DNA of 64,000 nt from Talpa occidentalis (GCF_014898055.3 NW_026555331.1:108125194-108189193); one strand, 5' to 3'; shown: positions 35,020-45,500, counted from the first letter of the stretch. Translations and numbers: made by a program. Notes: a model not told the origin generated them from the letters alone.

Positions 35020-35275
35020 GGGCTTCCCCGGTGGCACAGCGGTGGAGCGCTGGGTTGCGAAGCTGCCAGCGCCTGTTCGATCCCCGGGAGCAGCCGGTTC
35101 AATCCCAGCTGCTCCCCGCCCACCGGAGGAGGGTCCCACATGGCGCGCAGACCTCTCCTGCCGCCCGCTGCTCCCCTCAGCAGTGTACTTCGGCCCTTCT
35201 GCCTGCTCTGCTCCCCGCTCTGGCTCTGGTGAATTCTCTCACCCTCCCGTGCTTCTGACTATACCCAGTGCTTGT

Positions 35276-35308
<33 letters not shown>

Positions 35309-35325
35309 AATTTTAAAAAATAAAA
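35020..35325 (+). mobile_element. tRNA-derived SINE, subtype A, with duplicated B-box segment
   Basis: Perfect 14-bp target duplication TAAAAACTTTTGGA at 35,006-35,019 and 35,326-35,339. Unlike the other copies, it carries two GTTCRATCC boxes, at 35,075-35,083 and 35,097-35,105, 22 bp apart. Confidence 0.94.
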
Positions 35326-35339
35326 TAAAAACTTTTGGA

Positions 35340-35865
35340 AACTAAAAGTTAGCTACTAATACAAATATGCCTTCAAAACTCTAGAAAAAATAAAAGGCAG
35401 AGAAAATGTAGTATATTTAATAAACTATAAAATATACTATAATAATATAATATAATAAATATAATAAATAATAAATATACATAATAATAAATAATATAAT
35501 ATACATATAATAAACCCCCCCAAAAAATAGAATAACACAGCATTTTCCAACAGAAATCATTAACATGTCAGAAAGAAGAGTAATATAGAAATAATGATAA
35601 TTATGATTATTAATTTGCCCTATAAAAAATTAAGCCATCAAATTGGATTAAAAAAAACACAAAATATTGTATCTACAGCACAATAAAGTGAAATACAGAG
35701 GATAAAGGTTTAAAAAGGAGGAGGCCTAATTACTTTTTTTCCCTGACTTCTTGATTAATGAAAAAGATAAATATTTCTAAGCAAGGAGGATCATTTGAAA
35801 GCATTCCTTAGCTTCATGCTTATGACAAAAGAAAGATGGCCATCGCATATTTCTAAGACCAATAT
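35340..35865. repeat. AT-rich low-complexity region
   Basis: 35,410-35,515 is a run of ATAATATAATAAATA-type sequence. The rest is AT-rich without a gene. Confidence 0.65.
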
Positions 35866-35869
35866 GTGT

Positions 35870-36070
35870 GTGTATAAAATAAATATAATACATAGATTAC
35901 ACACCAGCACATACAGAGTGATCCCACAACAAACTGTGGGTGTGTATTAATGTGAAAATACATACAACAGATGTTCACCAAGACGGATGTCAAAAGTAGC
36001 TTTAGGTAGAATTTAAAGCTTTGGGGGGAGGGAAAAGAGTGATTAACTTGATTTTTTAATAATGAGAATA
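35870..36070 (+). mobile_element. Possible old L1 3' UTR fragment
   Basis: GAGTGATCCCACAACAAACTG…ACATACAACAGATGTTCACC resembles the 3' region of ancient L1M elements. Confidence 0.4.
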
Positions 36071-36190
36071 CAATATATTCACACACACACAAGCATACAC
36101 AAAGGATACCATAAATTTAAAGAAAACAGTAAATATCATTAGTGTTGTGTACTGAAAGAATCATTCTACATTGAAAAAGTAAAATTAACA

Positions 36191-36463
36191 GGCCTCCCTG
36201 GTGGCACAAGGGGTTAAGCACCGCACTGTGAAGCAATCCACAGCCTCTGCAAGCACAAGTTCAATCCCCGGACAGCCAGGGAGAAACCCACATGGCGCAG
36301 CAGACCTCTCCTGCCTTGCCCGCTGCTCCCCTCAGCAGTGTGTTTCAGTCAGTCTGTCTGTTCTATTCCCAACTCTGTCTCTGGTGAATCCTCTCACCCC
36401 CCACATCTCTGGCCTGTACCCCAGCTGTTGTATGCATAAATGGATAAATCTTAAAAAAAAAAA
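36191..36463 (+). mobile_element. tRNA-derived SINE, subtype B
   Basis: Starts GGCCTCCCTGGTGGCACAAG. Perfect 16-bp target duplication AAAAGTAAAATTAACA at 36,175-36,190 and 36,464-36,479. Confidence 0.95.
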
Positions 36464-36599
36464 AAAAGTAAAATTAACAATGAGTATACAATCTCCATAA
36501 GTTCCACTATAACAAGGTACTGTACACCAAGATAATTATAAAGCTAAAACTGAAATACAGGGAGTAATTTACAAGAACAAAATATAATAATGAGAAAAC

Positions 36600-36915
36600 T
36601 TTAATAAACAAGTAGTCTTACAATACCGCATAATTTCATTCACATGCAGAACAGAAAGAAACAAAATAAATGAGCAGAAAAACTTAACCAAATAAACCCT
36701 AGAAATCTGACTGCAAAATTGAGGCACCAGAAGGGAAAGAAAAGGGGAAAAGGGCGCAATAAACTACAGTAGAGGATTATAGGTGCTTTGGTGGCAGGCA
36801 TGGCGCGGTAACTTACATCCAAAGAAGTAGTTATGAACCCACATCCCTGAATTATATACAGTATTGTAAACCAATGTAACCTCAATAAAAATATAATACA
36901 ATGAAAAATTTTAAT
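36600..36915 (+). mobile_element. L1 3' end fragment
   Basis: AAATCTGACTGCAAAATTGAGG…GTTATGAACCCACATCCCTG…TTGTAAACCAATGTAACC matches the 3' UTR seen at 33.0-33.2 kb. Confidence 0.8.
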
Positions 36916-37140
36916 AAAGTTGCACCAAAAGAGAAGTAATACAAAATAATTTTAAATAAACATATACATAGAGATCAATCATCAGGTCAAGGAACCAAAA
37001 TAATTGAGGATTTAAATAATGGTATTAGGTATTAATATAATTATGATCCTGGATAATCAGTGTGGATTAAAAAATGATATAATTATATTTAATAAATATA
37101 TTGGATGATAAAAAGTATACCATTTTTCAGTGCCCATAAA

Positions 37141-38470
37141 GCATTTTTATTTAAATATTTTATTTTATATAATTCTTACATCTTTTTTCATCTTTGCACA
37201 ATGTATGCATTTTCATTTTGGTTATATTCCCCATACAATTGCACCTCCCCCTTTATTTTGACTCTAGTCCTTCCTTTCCCTGTCTCTCCCTCCCCCCATC
37301 CTTAGTGTGTCTCTGGTTTATAGTTGCTTGTTGATTTTGATTTTTACTTTGTATTGATGAGTCTTTTTCCTGGTCTCTTACTTAGGTTTTCTAAATTTCT
37401 GCTATGAGTGAGACCATTCGGTATTTTTCTTTTTCTTTCTGACTTATCTCGCTGAGCATGATCCTTCTAGCTCCATCCATGTTGCTGCAAACTGCATGTG
37501 TTTATCTTTTTTGAATGCTGAGTAATATTCCATTGTGTATATGTACCACATCTTCCTGATCCAGTCATCTATTTTTGGGTATTTGGGTTGCTTCCACAGC
37601 TTAGCTATTGTAAACAGTGCTGCTATAAACATAGGGGTGCAGGTGCCCTTTGGAATTACTGTTTCTGTGTCATTTGGGTAAATACCTAGGAGTGGAATAT
37701 CTGGATCATATGGAAGCTCTATGTTTAATAGTTCAAGAAATCTCCACACAGCTCTCCATAGTGGTTGGACCAGTTTGCACTCCCACCAGCAGTCCAGGAG
37801 AGTTCCTTTTTCTCCACAACCTCGCCAACATTTGTTGTTGCTAGTTTTTTTAATATGTGCCATTCTCACTGGTGTGAGATGGCATCTCATGGTAGTTTTG
37901 ATTTGCATTTCCCTGATTACAAGTGATGTTGAACATTTTTTCATATGCCTGTTGGCCATTTGCATTTCTTCTTCAGAGAAGTTTCTTTTTAGCTCTTCTG
38001 CTCATTTTTTGACTGGATTATTTTCTTTGTTTTTGTTGAGTCTCATCAGTTCTTTGCAGATTTTTGAGATCAGTCCTTTATCGTTAGTGTTGTGTGCAAA
38101 AATTTTCTCCCAGTCGGTGGGGTTTCTCTTTGTTTTGGTTATTGTCTATTTTGCTATGCAGAAGCTCTTTAATTTGATGTAGTCCCAGCTGTTTATCTTT
38201 GCCTTCACTATCACTGCTTTGGGTGATGTGTCTGCAAAGATGTCTTTGAGGTACATGTCATGTAGTGTTTTGCCTATATTTTCTTCTATGTATTTTATGG
38301 TTTCAGGTCTTATGTCTAGTTCTTTAACCCATTTTGAGTTGGTTTTTGTGCATGGTGTGAAGTAGTGGTCAAGCTTCATTCTTTTGCATGTAGCGACCCA
38401 GTTTTCCCAGCACCACTTATTGAACAAACTTTCTTTGCTCCAGTGCATATTCTTTGCTCCATGGAACATT
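37141..38470 (-). mobile_element. Young L1, 5'-truncated, minus strand
   Basis: 1.3-kb copy with 3' UTR and the ORF2 C-terminal region. Minus-strand frames at 37,444-37,965 and 38,146-38,469 contain [16 protein letters not shown] and [18 protein letters not shown], diagnostic of L1 ORF2p. A stop and a frame change separate them, so it is dead. It shows the same 3' end as the two twin-primed insertions at 5.5 and 7.2 kb. No sure target duplication (AAAAATG possible). Confidence 0.92.
37444..37965 (-). pseudogene. L1 ORF2p C-terminal fragment
   Basis: A 173-codon open frame encodes the C-terminal, cysteine-containing part of L1 ORF2p ([27 protein letters not shown]). The endonuclease and reverse-transcriptase domains are absent because the copy is 5'-truncated. 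Not a host gene. Confidence 0.9.
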
Positions 38471-39080
38471 TTTAAAAGTTGATATAGAATTAGACCACCT
38501 AAGAAGTCGCTAAGTTATGTTCTTAACCACAACCCTATCAAAAATCCCAATGAATATTTTATGCAACTAACAAATTTTAAGTCCATCAAGAAGAAAAATG
38601 TGTAAGAATAGCCAAGAAATTTTTGAAAACTTGTCTCATTCTTCAGGTACTTTTTGAATAATGAGCACAGGCTTGCCATATTAGATACCAAAATGTATCA
38701 AACCTACAATAACTAAATAGCATGACACTCACATAGGAAAAAACTGGCTGATGGAAAAATGGAATAAAAATTCAAAAAGGACACCCAAAGATGTTTATGT
38801 TTGTATAACACTATCTTATGAAATCACTGTTTCAAATCAATACAGAGAAAAAATAATAATTTAGAGTGGAAAGAGTGAAATCTCTACATCATCATAAAAT
38901 AAATTTTAGATAAATTAAAAATTTCAGTAAAAAAATCAAACTATAAAGTACTAGAAGAAAATATTGATACACAGTTCACAAGCTCTTCAAAATAGTAGGT
39001 TTTTCTAACTATGAACCATAAATGAAAAAAATCTGATTTAAAAATTGTCTGACCAATAAACAAGATTAAAAGGCTTATTT

Positions 39081-39348
39081 TTTTTAAAGATTTTTTTTAT
39101 ATATTTATACAAGCACTGGGTACAGTCAGAAGTGCGGGAGGGTGAGAGAATTCACCAGAGCCAGAGCAGGGAACAGAACAGCAGACTGACGAAATACACT
39201 GCTGAGGGGAGCAGCGGGCGAGGCAGGAGAGGTCTGTCGTGCCATGTGGGACCCTCGCCCAGCGGCTGGGGATCGAACCAGCACTGCAGAGGCTGCGGGC
39301 AGCTTCGCAACCCAGCGCTCAACCGCTGTGCCACCAGGGGAGGCCCCT
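39081..39348 (-). mobile_element. tRNA-derived SINE, subtype A, minus orientation
   Basis: Perfect 13-bp target duplication AAAAGGCTTATTT at 39,068-39,080 and 39,349-39,361. It faces the plus-strand SINE 75 bp away. Confidence 0.95.
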
Positions 39349-39422
39349 AAAAGGCTTATTTACATCAATGATATTTGCAGCAAATATCATCAAGGTTAAT
39401 AGCCTTAATAAATACAAAGTTT

Positions 39423-39702
39423 GGGCTTCCCCGGTGGCGCAGCGGTTGAGCGCTGGGTTGCGAAGCTGCCCGCGGCCTCTGCCGCGCCGGTTCGATCCCC
39501 AGCTGCTCCCCGGCCACCAAAGGAGGGTCCCACATGGCGCGCAGACCTCTCCTGCCGCCCGCTGCTCCCCTCAGCAGTGTACTTCGGTCCTTCTGCCTGC
39601 TCTGGTCCCTGCTCTGGCTCTGGTGAATTCTCTCACCCTCCCGCGCTTCTGACTGTACCCAGTGCATGTATAAACGAACAAACAAACAAACAAACAAACA
39701 AA

Positions 39703-39733
<31 letters not shown>
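39423..39733 (+). mobile_element. tRNA-derived SINE, subtype A, near-consensus
   Basis: Perfect 16-bp target duplication AATAAATACAAAGTTT at 39,407-39,422 and 39,734-39,749. It has intact pol III promoter boxes and a long (CAAA)n(TAAA)n tail, which suggest a recent insertion. Confidence 0.96.
39435..39499 (+). promoter_or_regulatory. Internal pol III promoter (A and B boxes) of a SINE
   Basis: A box TGGCGCAGCGG at 39,435-39,445 fits TRGYNNARNNG. B box GGTTCGATCCC at 39,489-39,499 fits GWTCRANNC. This copy is given as the type example; the same pair is seen, more or less decayed, in the other copies and shows tRNA ancestry. Confidence 0.75.
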
Positions 39734-39904
39734 AATAAATACAAAGTTTATGTAAGTTAGAGGAAAATACCCAAATAGAAAAAAGAATGAGTCATGAATA
39801 CGCTATTTATTTATGAAATAAACAACACATTTTAAAAAGGTTCAACCTCACAAATAATGAAATAAACTAATAGAATAGTTATATGCCATTTTATAAGTAA
39901 TTAT

Positions 39905-39955
39905 AATGTATTTCCTAACATTGAATCATCCTTGCATACTTCTTGTATACCCTCG

Positions 39956-39992
<37 letters not shown>

Positions 39993-40520
39993 CTTTAACC
40001 TTTGCCATCCCTCCTCCCTCTTAACCTCGGAGACCTCACTTTATTAGTCTGCCAGCTTTTTTTTTTTTTAAGTATTTTGCTTTGTCCAGTTACCCAACAT
40101 TGGATGATGTAAATATGAGATACTGCTTTTGTCATTCAAACTTGATTTATCTCAAACGTGTTCCATTTTTTGGCTATAGAATGGAAAGAAGAATAATAAC
40201 ATCTTATCTTTTCTTATGACTTTTTTATTCTGTAAATATAACACATCTTCTTGATCCAATCCCGTTGGTGGCATTTAGGTTGCTTCCAAATTCTAACTAT
40301 CATAAATGTTACAATTAACATTGTTGAATATATAAAATTTTGAGTTTCATTCTTTGGATAGATGTCCAAAAGTAGAATTGCTGGGTCATAAGGTATCCAT
40401 TTTTAGCTTTTAAGGTAAAACCAGATGACATTCCAAAATGGCTTCTACAGCTCACATTCGCAATATGTAAGGTTCCTCTTTTTCCACATCCTCTCCAGCA
40501 CTTGTTATAAGCCATTTTTT
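39905..40520 (-). mobile_element. Old L1 3' end, minus strand
   Basis: Reverse L1: TAACACATCTTCTTGATCC, ATTGCTGGGTCATAAGG, CATCCTCTCCAGCACTTG. It contains the (AC)n. Confidence 0.75.
39957..39991. repeat. (AC)n microsatellite
   Basis: About 16 AC units. Confidence 0.95.
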
Positions 40521-40559
40521 TAATCTATCATTTTACAACTTTTCTACAGGTTAAAATTC

Positions 40560-40915
40560 AAATTAAGTAAGGGTCAACAGGTAAATTCATACTTTAATAT
40601 GTGGAATTATAAACTGGTCAGCATTGGAGAGGGTTTCAAATATGCATTTCAAATATTTTAAAAAGATCCAACTCTTTCTACTCAATGACTTTACATCTAA
40701 GAATGTATCCTAAGGCAAAATAGCTTACACAGATACCGAAAATATGATAGCCATTGAGTATTATCTGTGACATTAAGAAAGGAGAAAGAATTTAAAGGTC
40801 TAACAAAATAAACCAATTAAATAAACCACAGAACCTTACAAGCTCTGTGGAAGAATACTGATTAAAAAAAAATGATACTAATTAGACATTGTTGGTAGGG
40901 GAAAAATAACCAACA
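40560..40915 (+). mobile_element. Old L1 ORF2 fragment
   Basis: TATCCTAAGGCAAAATAGC…TAAATAAACCACAGAACC…GTGGAAGAATACTG resembles the ORF2 end of ancient L1M. Confidence 0.55.
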
Positions 40916-41017
40916 ATATGGTAATGGTCCTTGAAAGGTCCATGCAGGAGGCCGGAATGCAAAAAGAAGAACTCCCCCTTGAGGTGACATGCAAGCACAG
41001 GTTTGATGACGGGACTG

Positions 41018-41300
41018 TCAGACTTTTGCTCTCAATGAGGGGTGGAAGAAGAGCAGACTCAGGAACTGGCATTCATTAGGCTCATAAGTCAGAGTGATGG
41101 AGGGGACAGAAAGAAAGAGAATAGGGGCAGGGTCTGCAGCAGAGTCAGTTGTGAGAGCAAGAGCCCTTGTAGCAGCCTTGTTATTACCTGTGGTAACATA
41201 AGAATTGTCAGTTTGGTGTCCTTTACAGTGGATAATGGCGACTTCAGTTGGAAGCTGCAAGGCTGCTAAAAGCTTAAGGATAAGTTTAGCGTTAATGATG
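41018..41300 (-). pseudogene. Degenerate retroviral pol (RNase H end) fragment
   Basis: The minus-strand frame contains LPTEVAIIHCKGHQ followed by a degraded GN(K/R)-A-A block, the recognisable end of a class I retroviral RNase H domain. Only about 60 residues are alignable and the remainder is unrelated. Deletion joins it directly to the LTR, so it is a dead relic. Confidence 0.75.
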
Positions 41301-41384
41301 GGTGACCCCTCCGCACCATGATGAAAGGTTGGGTGCGGTAAAGAAAAGAAGAGCCAGGCCAAGCGTTCTCAAAGGAAGGGAAAT

Positions 41385-41390
41385 TTTATT
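41385..41390 (-). terminator. LTR polyadenylation signal
   Basis: AATAAA on minus inside the LTR. Confidence 0.6.
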
Positions 41391-41461
41391 GCACCCAGGT
41401 TGACTTCACCGACCCAAGGTGAGGGTCAGTGAAGCCCCGCACACTGCTCGGGGCGGCAGGC

Positions 41462-41468
41462 TTTTATA
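41462..41468 (-). promoter_or_regulatory. LTR TATA box
   Basis: TATAAAA on minus, about 75 nt before the AATAAA signal, as in gammaretrovirus-like LTRs. Confidence 0.6.
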
Positions 41469-41659
41469 GGATGAGGAGAAGTCAGGAGGGATACTGGGTT
41501 CCTACGGCGGGAAAAAGTTTGTAGGGTGCGAAAAGGTTTGTAGGGCGGGGGTTCATTGTCTGAATTCTCTAGGCAGGTTTCCGCATTCCTGTGCCCAGGT
41601 GGGCTGCCTGGTGGGTTTTTGCATTCCGGCCTCCTGCATGGAACTTTCAGACCTACACT

Positions 41660-42560
41660 TCAAAAAATAATAATGAAAGCACATGTGTCAAACTTCAAGA
41701 GGAAAAAATGCTAACGGTAATTCTCTCTACATGTTATATATTACAAGAAGGACTTCAAAGTCTTTTTGCCATCAACAAGTATAAATTACTTGTTAATTGA
41801 TAAAATAATAATATATCATGCTGAAAATCATTAAGCATTTTCTCCTTTCAAAGAACATCAAGTGCTAGTTCTTTTTCTCCTTAGCATAGAAGAAGGCACT
41901 GTGGACCGCCACTAATGGAAAAACTTGTAGCTTGCCATAACCCTGAGGGACACTTTCAGTGGGATGATTACAGCTGCCATGGCAACAAGGGGAGGATGTG
42001 ATGTCACATAATGATCTGGCCACTGAGATGTCCCCATCCCTATGCAGAATTCTCACTGCCAGCAGGAAATCCAGCAGAGACCTCATTAAAGGCATCTGTT
42101 CAGTAATTACTACAAGTTTCCCCTCATCATGTATCCAGCTCTGAAAACAGCCCTACCACAGAACTCTAACTCCTGATTCACAGAGGACTTTAACCTCCCA
42201 CTTCTGGAGAGCTCAGCCTGACAGCCACCAGCGATCCAGGGGCAAGGGTCAGCAAGTGAGTAAACACAACCTCAACCAACAAGGACAGGAGTGAAGAAAC
42301 AGCCAGACGACTTTCCCTGAAGCAGACATACACTAAAGCCTCAAGGTCTTTAAAGTGTCTTACACTGCATCTCCAAAGAATGTTTAAATATCGTAATTTC
42401 CATTAGAGAAAATCTAGTACACCTCTAACACAGAGAAAAGAAGAGCAAATAGCAATGACTGCACAGCCAAGTCAGAGAATTGGTTGCAATATTAGAAGAC
42501 ATAATAAATTCTCCTGTAAGGAGTATGATATCCCAGGATCCCGTTCCCACAGTGCTCTAC
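41660..42560. other. No gene; contains an X-box-like site
   Basis: Mostly unassigned, repeat-poor sequence. 41,870-42,110 is relatively GC-balanced with paired motifs described separately. Confidence 0.4.
41973..42006 (+). promoter_or_regulatory. RFX X-box-like palindrome plus CRE-like half
   Basis: GCTGCCATGGCAAC (41,973-41,986) matches 13 of 14 positions of the RFX X-box GTTGCCATGGCAAC. TGATGTCA (41,999-42,006) is one base from a CRE. Candidate site only. Confidence 0.4.
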
Positions 42561-42569
42561 ACAGAGTAG

Positions 42570-42730
42570 GGGGAAATTGCTATAGTGGGAAGATCTAGAC
42601 AAGTCTGGTTTCAAGTCCCCCTCTGACTGCTTACTTCTGCACCTCAATTTCCTCACCCGCAAACTGACTATAATAGTAAAAGGGGTTGTTGGAAATAAAT
42701 ATAAAGCTCTCTGTGCCTAGCACCTTGTAC
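42570..42730 (+). mobile_element. MIR SINE relic
   Basis: GTTTCAAGTCCCCCTCTGAC…CACCTCAATTTCCTCACCC…GTTGTTGGAAATAAATA. Confidence 0.75.
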
Positions 42731-42870
42731 TCGAAAGGGTTAGCTTCGTGGAAAACTAGCTGAATAAGTGAAGCAATAAGTCTCTCATTAGCCCCCGACT
42801 GAACTAATACAAAAGTCTAACTGTCCTCTCCCTAGTTGCCCCTGCTAAAAGCTGAACATTATGCTATTCT

Positions 42871-43133
42871 TTTTTTTTTTTAAGATTTATTTATTTATAC
42901 AAGCACTGGGTACAGTCAGAAGCGCGGGAGGGTGAGAGAATTCACCAGAGCCAGAGCGGGGAAGAGAACAGGCAGAAGGACTGAAGTACACTGCCGAGGG
43001 GAGCAGCGGGTGACAGGAGAGGTCTGCGCGCCATGTGGGACCCTCGCCGGTGGCCGGGGATCAAACTGGTGCTGCTGAGGCTGCGGGCAGCTTGACAACC
43101 CAACGCTCAACTACTGCGCCACCAGGGAAGCCC
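42871..43133 (-). mobile_element. tRNA-derived SINE, subtype A, minus orientation
   Basis: T-run and AAGATTTATTTATTTATAC tail complement, then body with CCAGAGCCAGAGCGGGG, ending CAGGGAAGCCC. The flanking duplication is short and uncertain (TATTCT). Confidence 0.9.
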
Positions 43134-43209
43134 ATATTCTTATATTTTCTCTGCCTACAATGTTCTCCAAATTTCTCCCCTGCCCATTCTACCTTCAATC
43201 TCATCCATT

Positions 43210-43400
43210 TCAGTGATTCCCAAACAAAGCTATACAACAGAGTTTGAATACCTTCTAAATATGGACATGGCTGCACCCTCTCCCATAAATATAGAGTTAC
43301 CCTCGCTAAAGCATGGAACCCAGAAATCATTAACAAGCTTCCCATTTGGTTCTATGCAGCCAGGCCTACCCTCTGCAATATCTGAAAATCAGTGATCTAG
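43210..43400 (+). mobile_element. Possible MER5-type DNA transposon relic
   Basis: AGTGATTCCCAAAC…CATTAACAAGCTTCCC…AAAATCAGTGATC has MER5-like ends and middle. Weak. Confidence 0.35.
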
Positions 43401-43437
43401 CTAATTCCTTCCTCTTTAAAACTCCATTCAAAGATTC

Positions 43438-44440
43438 AAACATTGCTGGTAGAATTGTAAATTGGTGCAGTCACTTTGCAAAAACAGTCCGGCACTCCTT
43501 AAAAGTTAAACATCAATTTACCATACAGCCCAGCAATTCCACTCCTAGGAATCTGCCCAGGACAATGAAAACATATGTGCACACAAAGACTCATACATGA
43601 ATATTTATAGCAGCATTACTCATAATAGCCAAGAACCAGAAATAACCCATCTCCATCAACTGGTGAACACATAAATAAATATACATATCAATATAATGAA
43701 ACTCCATTCAAAATGAAAGACTGAAGTAGTTATATTACTAAAACTGTTAGATGTACTTTTTTTAATTCAATGTATTAAGGTGATGGAAGGAACCTGATAG
43801 ACATAGACTGAAATTCATTTTTCTCCTACCGCAACCCTGGCACCCCTCTGACCCTTTCTCTCCACCCCACCCCCCAGCTTAGACTCAGAAACCTCACTTC
43901 ATTTATGAATGTCCTCTAGTTTACAATTATTTTGCTTTATCAATTTATCCACTACAATTCCTTGTTTTACTCATATATATATATATACACACATCCAATA
44001 TTTATCTTAACCTTTCCAACTTGCTTTACTGTACATAATTCCCTCAAACTCCTCAAATGCTAACATTTCACTTTTCGTTATAGCTGAATAGTATTCCTTT
44101 GTGTGGATACAACACTCTTCCTAATGATTTTCCTTCAGCGGGCACCTACATTGCTCTGAGTCCTATCTGTTCTGAATAGCATTATGATAAACATCATGAA
44201 GCATACAATTTTTTGAGCTGATGATTTCATGTTCTTCAGATAGATGTTCAAAGGTGGGATTGCTGGGTCAAGCGGTATTTTCATTTTTAGTTTTTAAGGC
44301 AGGTTCAGATCACTTTCCAAAAAGGCTGGGCCAGCTGACATTCCCACCTTTCTTCACAACTTCTCCAGCACTTCTTGTTGGGGGCTTGCTGAATTGTACT
44401 CTTAAAATGGGTGAATTTTATGGTATGTAAATTATACCTT
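43438..44440 (+). mobile_element. Old L1 (plus) carrying a reverse L1 segment
   Basis: 43,438-43,720 is L1 ORF2 end on plus (GGTGCAGTCACTTTGC…CATAATAGCCAAGAACC). 44,385-44,440 is an L1 3' terminus on plus (AAAATGGGTGAATTTTATGG). Between them lies a minus-strand L1 piece. Confidence 0.75.
43745..44380 (-). mobile_element. L1 3' end fragment, minus, nested in another L1
   Basis: Reverse L1: TTATAGCTGAATAGTATTCC, GGTGGGATTGCTGGGTCAAG, CAACTTCTCCAGCACTTC. A short (AT)n lies at 43,974-43,988. Confidence 0.7.
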
Positions 44441-44800
44441 CATAGAACTTAATGAAGAGAAGTAGGGCGGGGTGGAGGATTGGGAAAGAGAGAGAAGGGA
44501 GGTGAAGGCAAGAAAGAGGAGGAATAGAAGACAAGAGTGGAAAAAACTGAGTCCAACCCCTTGCCAGCTCCCCCAGGCAGTGAGACCTTTCCAGTCCACC
44601 CAGTGTTATGTTACCCTCATTCTTTATAAACCCCTCAAACAGCACTTGGCCTCAATCAGTGTCAGCTTCCCCACAAGTACATACACTTTTCAAGAATGAG
44701 AATACTGTGTAATGTGCCTTATATTTGCAGGGAAGTCAGTGGACACTCAGCAAATGTTTGTGAGAGAATGAAGGAAGGAATGAGCCATGCGGCTGTCAGT
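44441..44800. other. No gene; L2/MIR 3'-end scrap at 44,715-44,790
   Basis: GACACTCAGCAAATGTTTGTG resembles the plus L2 terminus. The rest is purine-rich and unassigned. Confidence 0.4.
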
Positions 44801-44812
44801 TAAACTATAAGG

Positions 44813-45118
44813 GGGCCTCCCCGGTGGCGCAGTGGTAGAGCGCTGGGTTGCAAAGCTGCCTGCAGCCTCTGCAGAGCCGGTTCGATCCCCGGCTGCTCCC
44901 CGGCCACCAAAGGAGGGTCCCACGTGGCGCGCAGACCTCTCCTGCCGCCTGCTGCTCCCCTCAGCAGTGTACTTCGGTCCTTCTGCCTGCTCTGCTCCCC
45001 GCTCTGGCTCTGGTGAATTCTCTCACCTCCCGCACTTCTGACTGTACCCAGTGCTTGTATAAATAAATAAATTTTAAAAATAATAATAAATAAAATTTAA
45101 AAAAATAAAAGAATAAAA
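44813..45118 (+). mobile_element. tRNA-derived SINE, subtype A
   Basis: Starts GGCCTCCCCGGTGGCGCAG. Perfect 12-bp target duplication TAAACTATAAGG at 44,801-44,812 and 45,119-45,130. Confidence 0.95.
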
Positions 45119-45344
45119 TAAACTATAAGGAACATTCTGGTCCTAGGAGCTTGATGCCCACCCAGGTTGTCTCCCTCATACAAGATCATAAATCCTCTCA
45201 CTAGGATGCTAAAAGATGTTGGATATCCCAAAAGTACTTCAGATTTTTACCAAATGTAAAAATTTAGGACAGTACCAAATGTCCCACCAGTTTAATAAGG
45301 CCACTTCCTCTGACTTCCATGCGGAGTCAGGCTCATGCATAACC

Positions 45345-45500
45345 ACTTTAGCTGCCGATGCCTTGGATCCAAATCCTGGCATCTTCACTTCCCTGACCAA
45401 GTGCCTTTATTTTCTCAACAGTAAATGAAGAATTAGATGGGTTAGTGCTTACAAAGTCCCTGGAACAGTGACTTAAATATAGCAAATGCTCAATGAGAAA
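45345..45500 (+). mobile_element. MIR SINE relic
   Basis: GGATCCAAATCCTGGCATC…GACCAAGTGCCTTTATTTTC…AGTCCCTGGAACAGTGAC. Confidence 0.75.

Larger units (their letters stand above)
38480..39900 (+). mobile_element. Old L1 ORF2 remnant, split by two SINEs
   Basis: Plus-strand debris (TGGCTGATGGAAAAATGG…CTAGAAGAAAATATTG…AACCATAAATGAAAAAAATC) runs to 39,067. It resumes between the SINEs and to about 39,900 (AGGTTCAACCTCACAAATAATG). Confidence 0.65.
40932..41649 (-). mobile_element. Rearranged class I endogenous retrovirus fragment
   Basis: Minus-strand order: an LTR (from 41,649), then a scrap of pol RNase H, then short unassigned sequence, ending in a 34-bp inverted copy of the LTR start. gag, protease, most of pol and env are missing between LTR and RNase H. 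It interrupts old L1-derived sequence. It cannot encode any functional product. Confidence 0.7.
41300..41649 (-). mobile_element. ERV1-type LTR, minus orientation
   Basis: Starts TGAAAGTTCCATGCAGG at 41,649, with TATAAAA at 41,468-41,462 and AATAAA at 41,390-41,385. This gives the usual U3-R-U5 spacing. The inner end is not exact because sequence runs straight into the pol scrap. Confidence 0.7.

Noticed and set aside
37444..38469. Functional L1 ORF2
   Set aside because: 5'-truncated and split by a stop and frame change; endonuclease and RT domains absent.
39957..39991. CRISPR or other phased repeat array
   Set aside because: Simple dinucleotide microsatellite; no spacer-repeat structure anywhere in the window.
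41018..41362. Intact retroviral pol gene
   Set aside because: Only a short degraded RNase H end is present, joined to an LTR by deletion.
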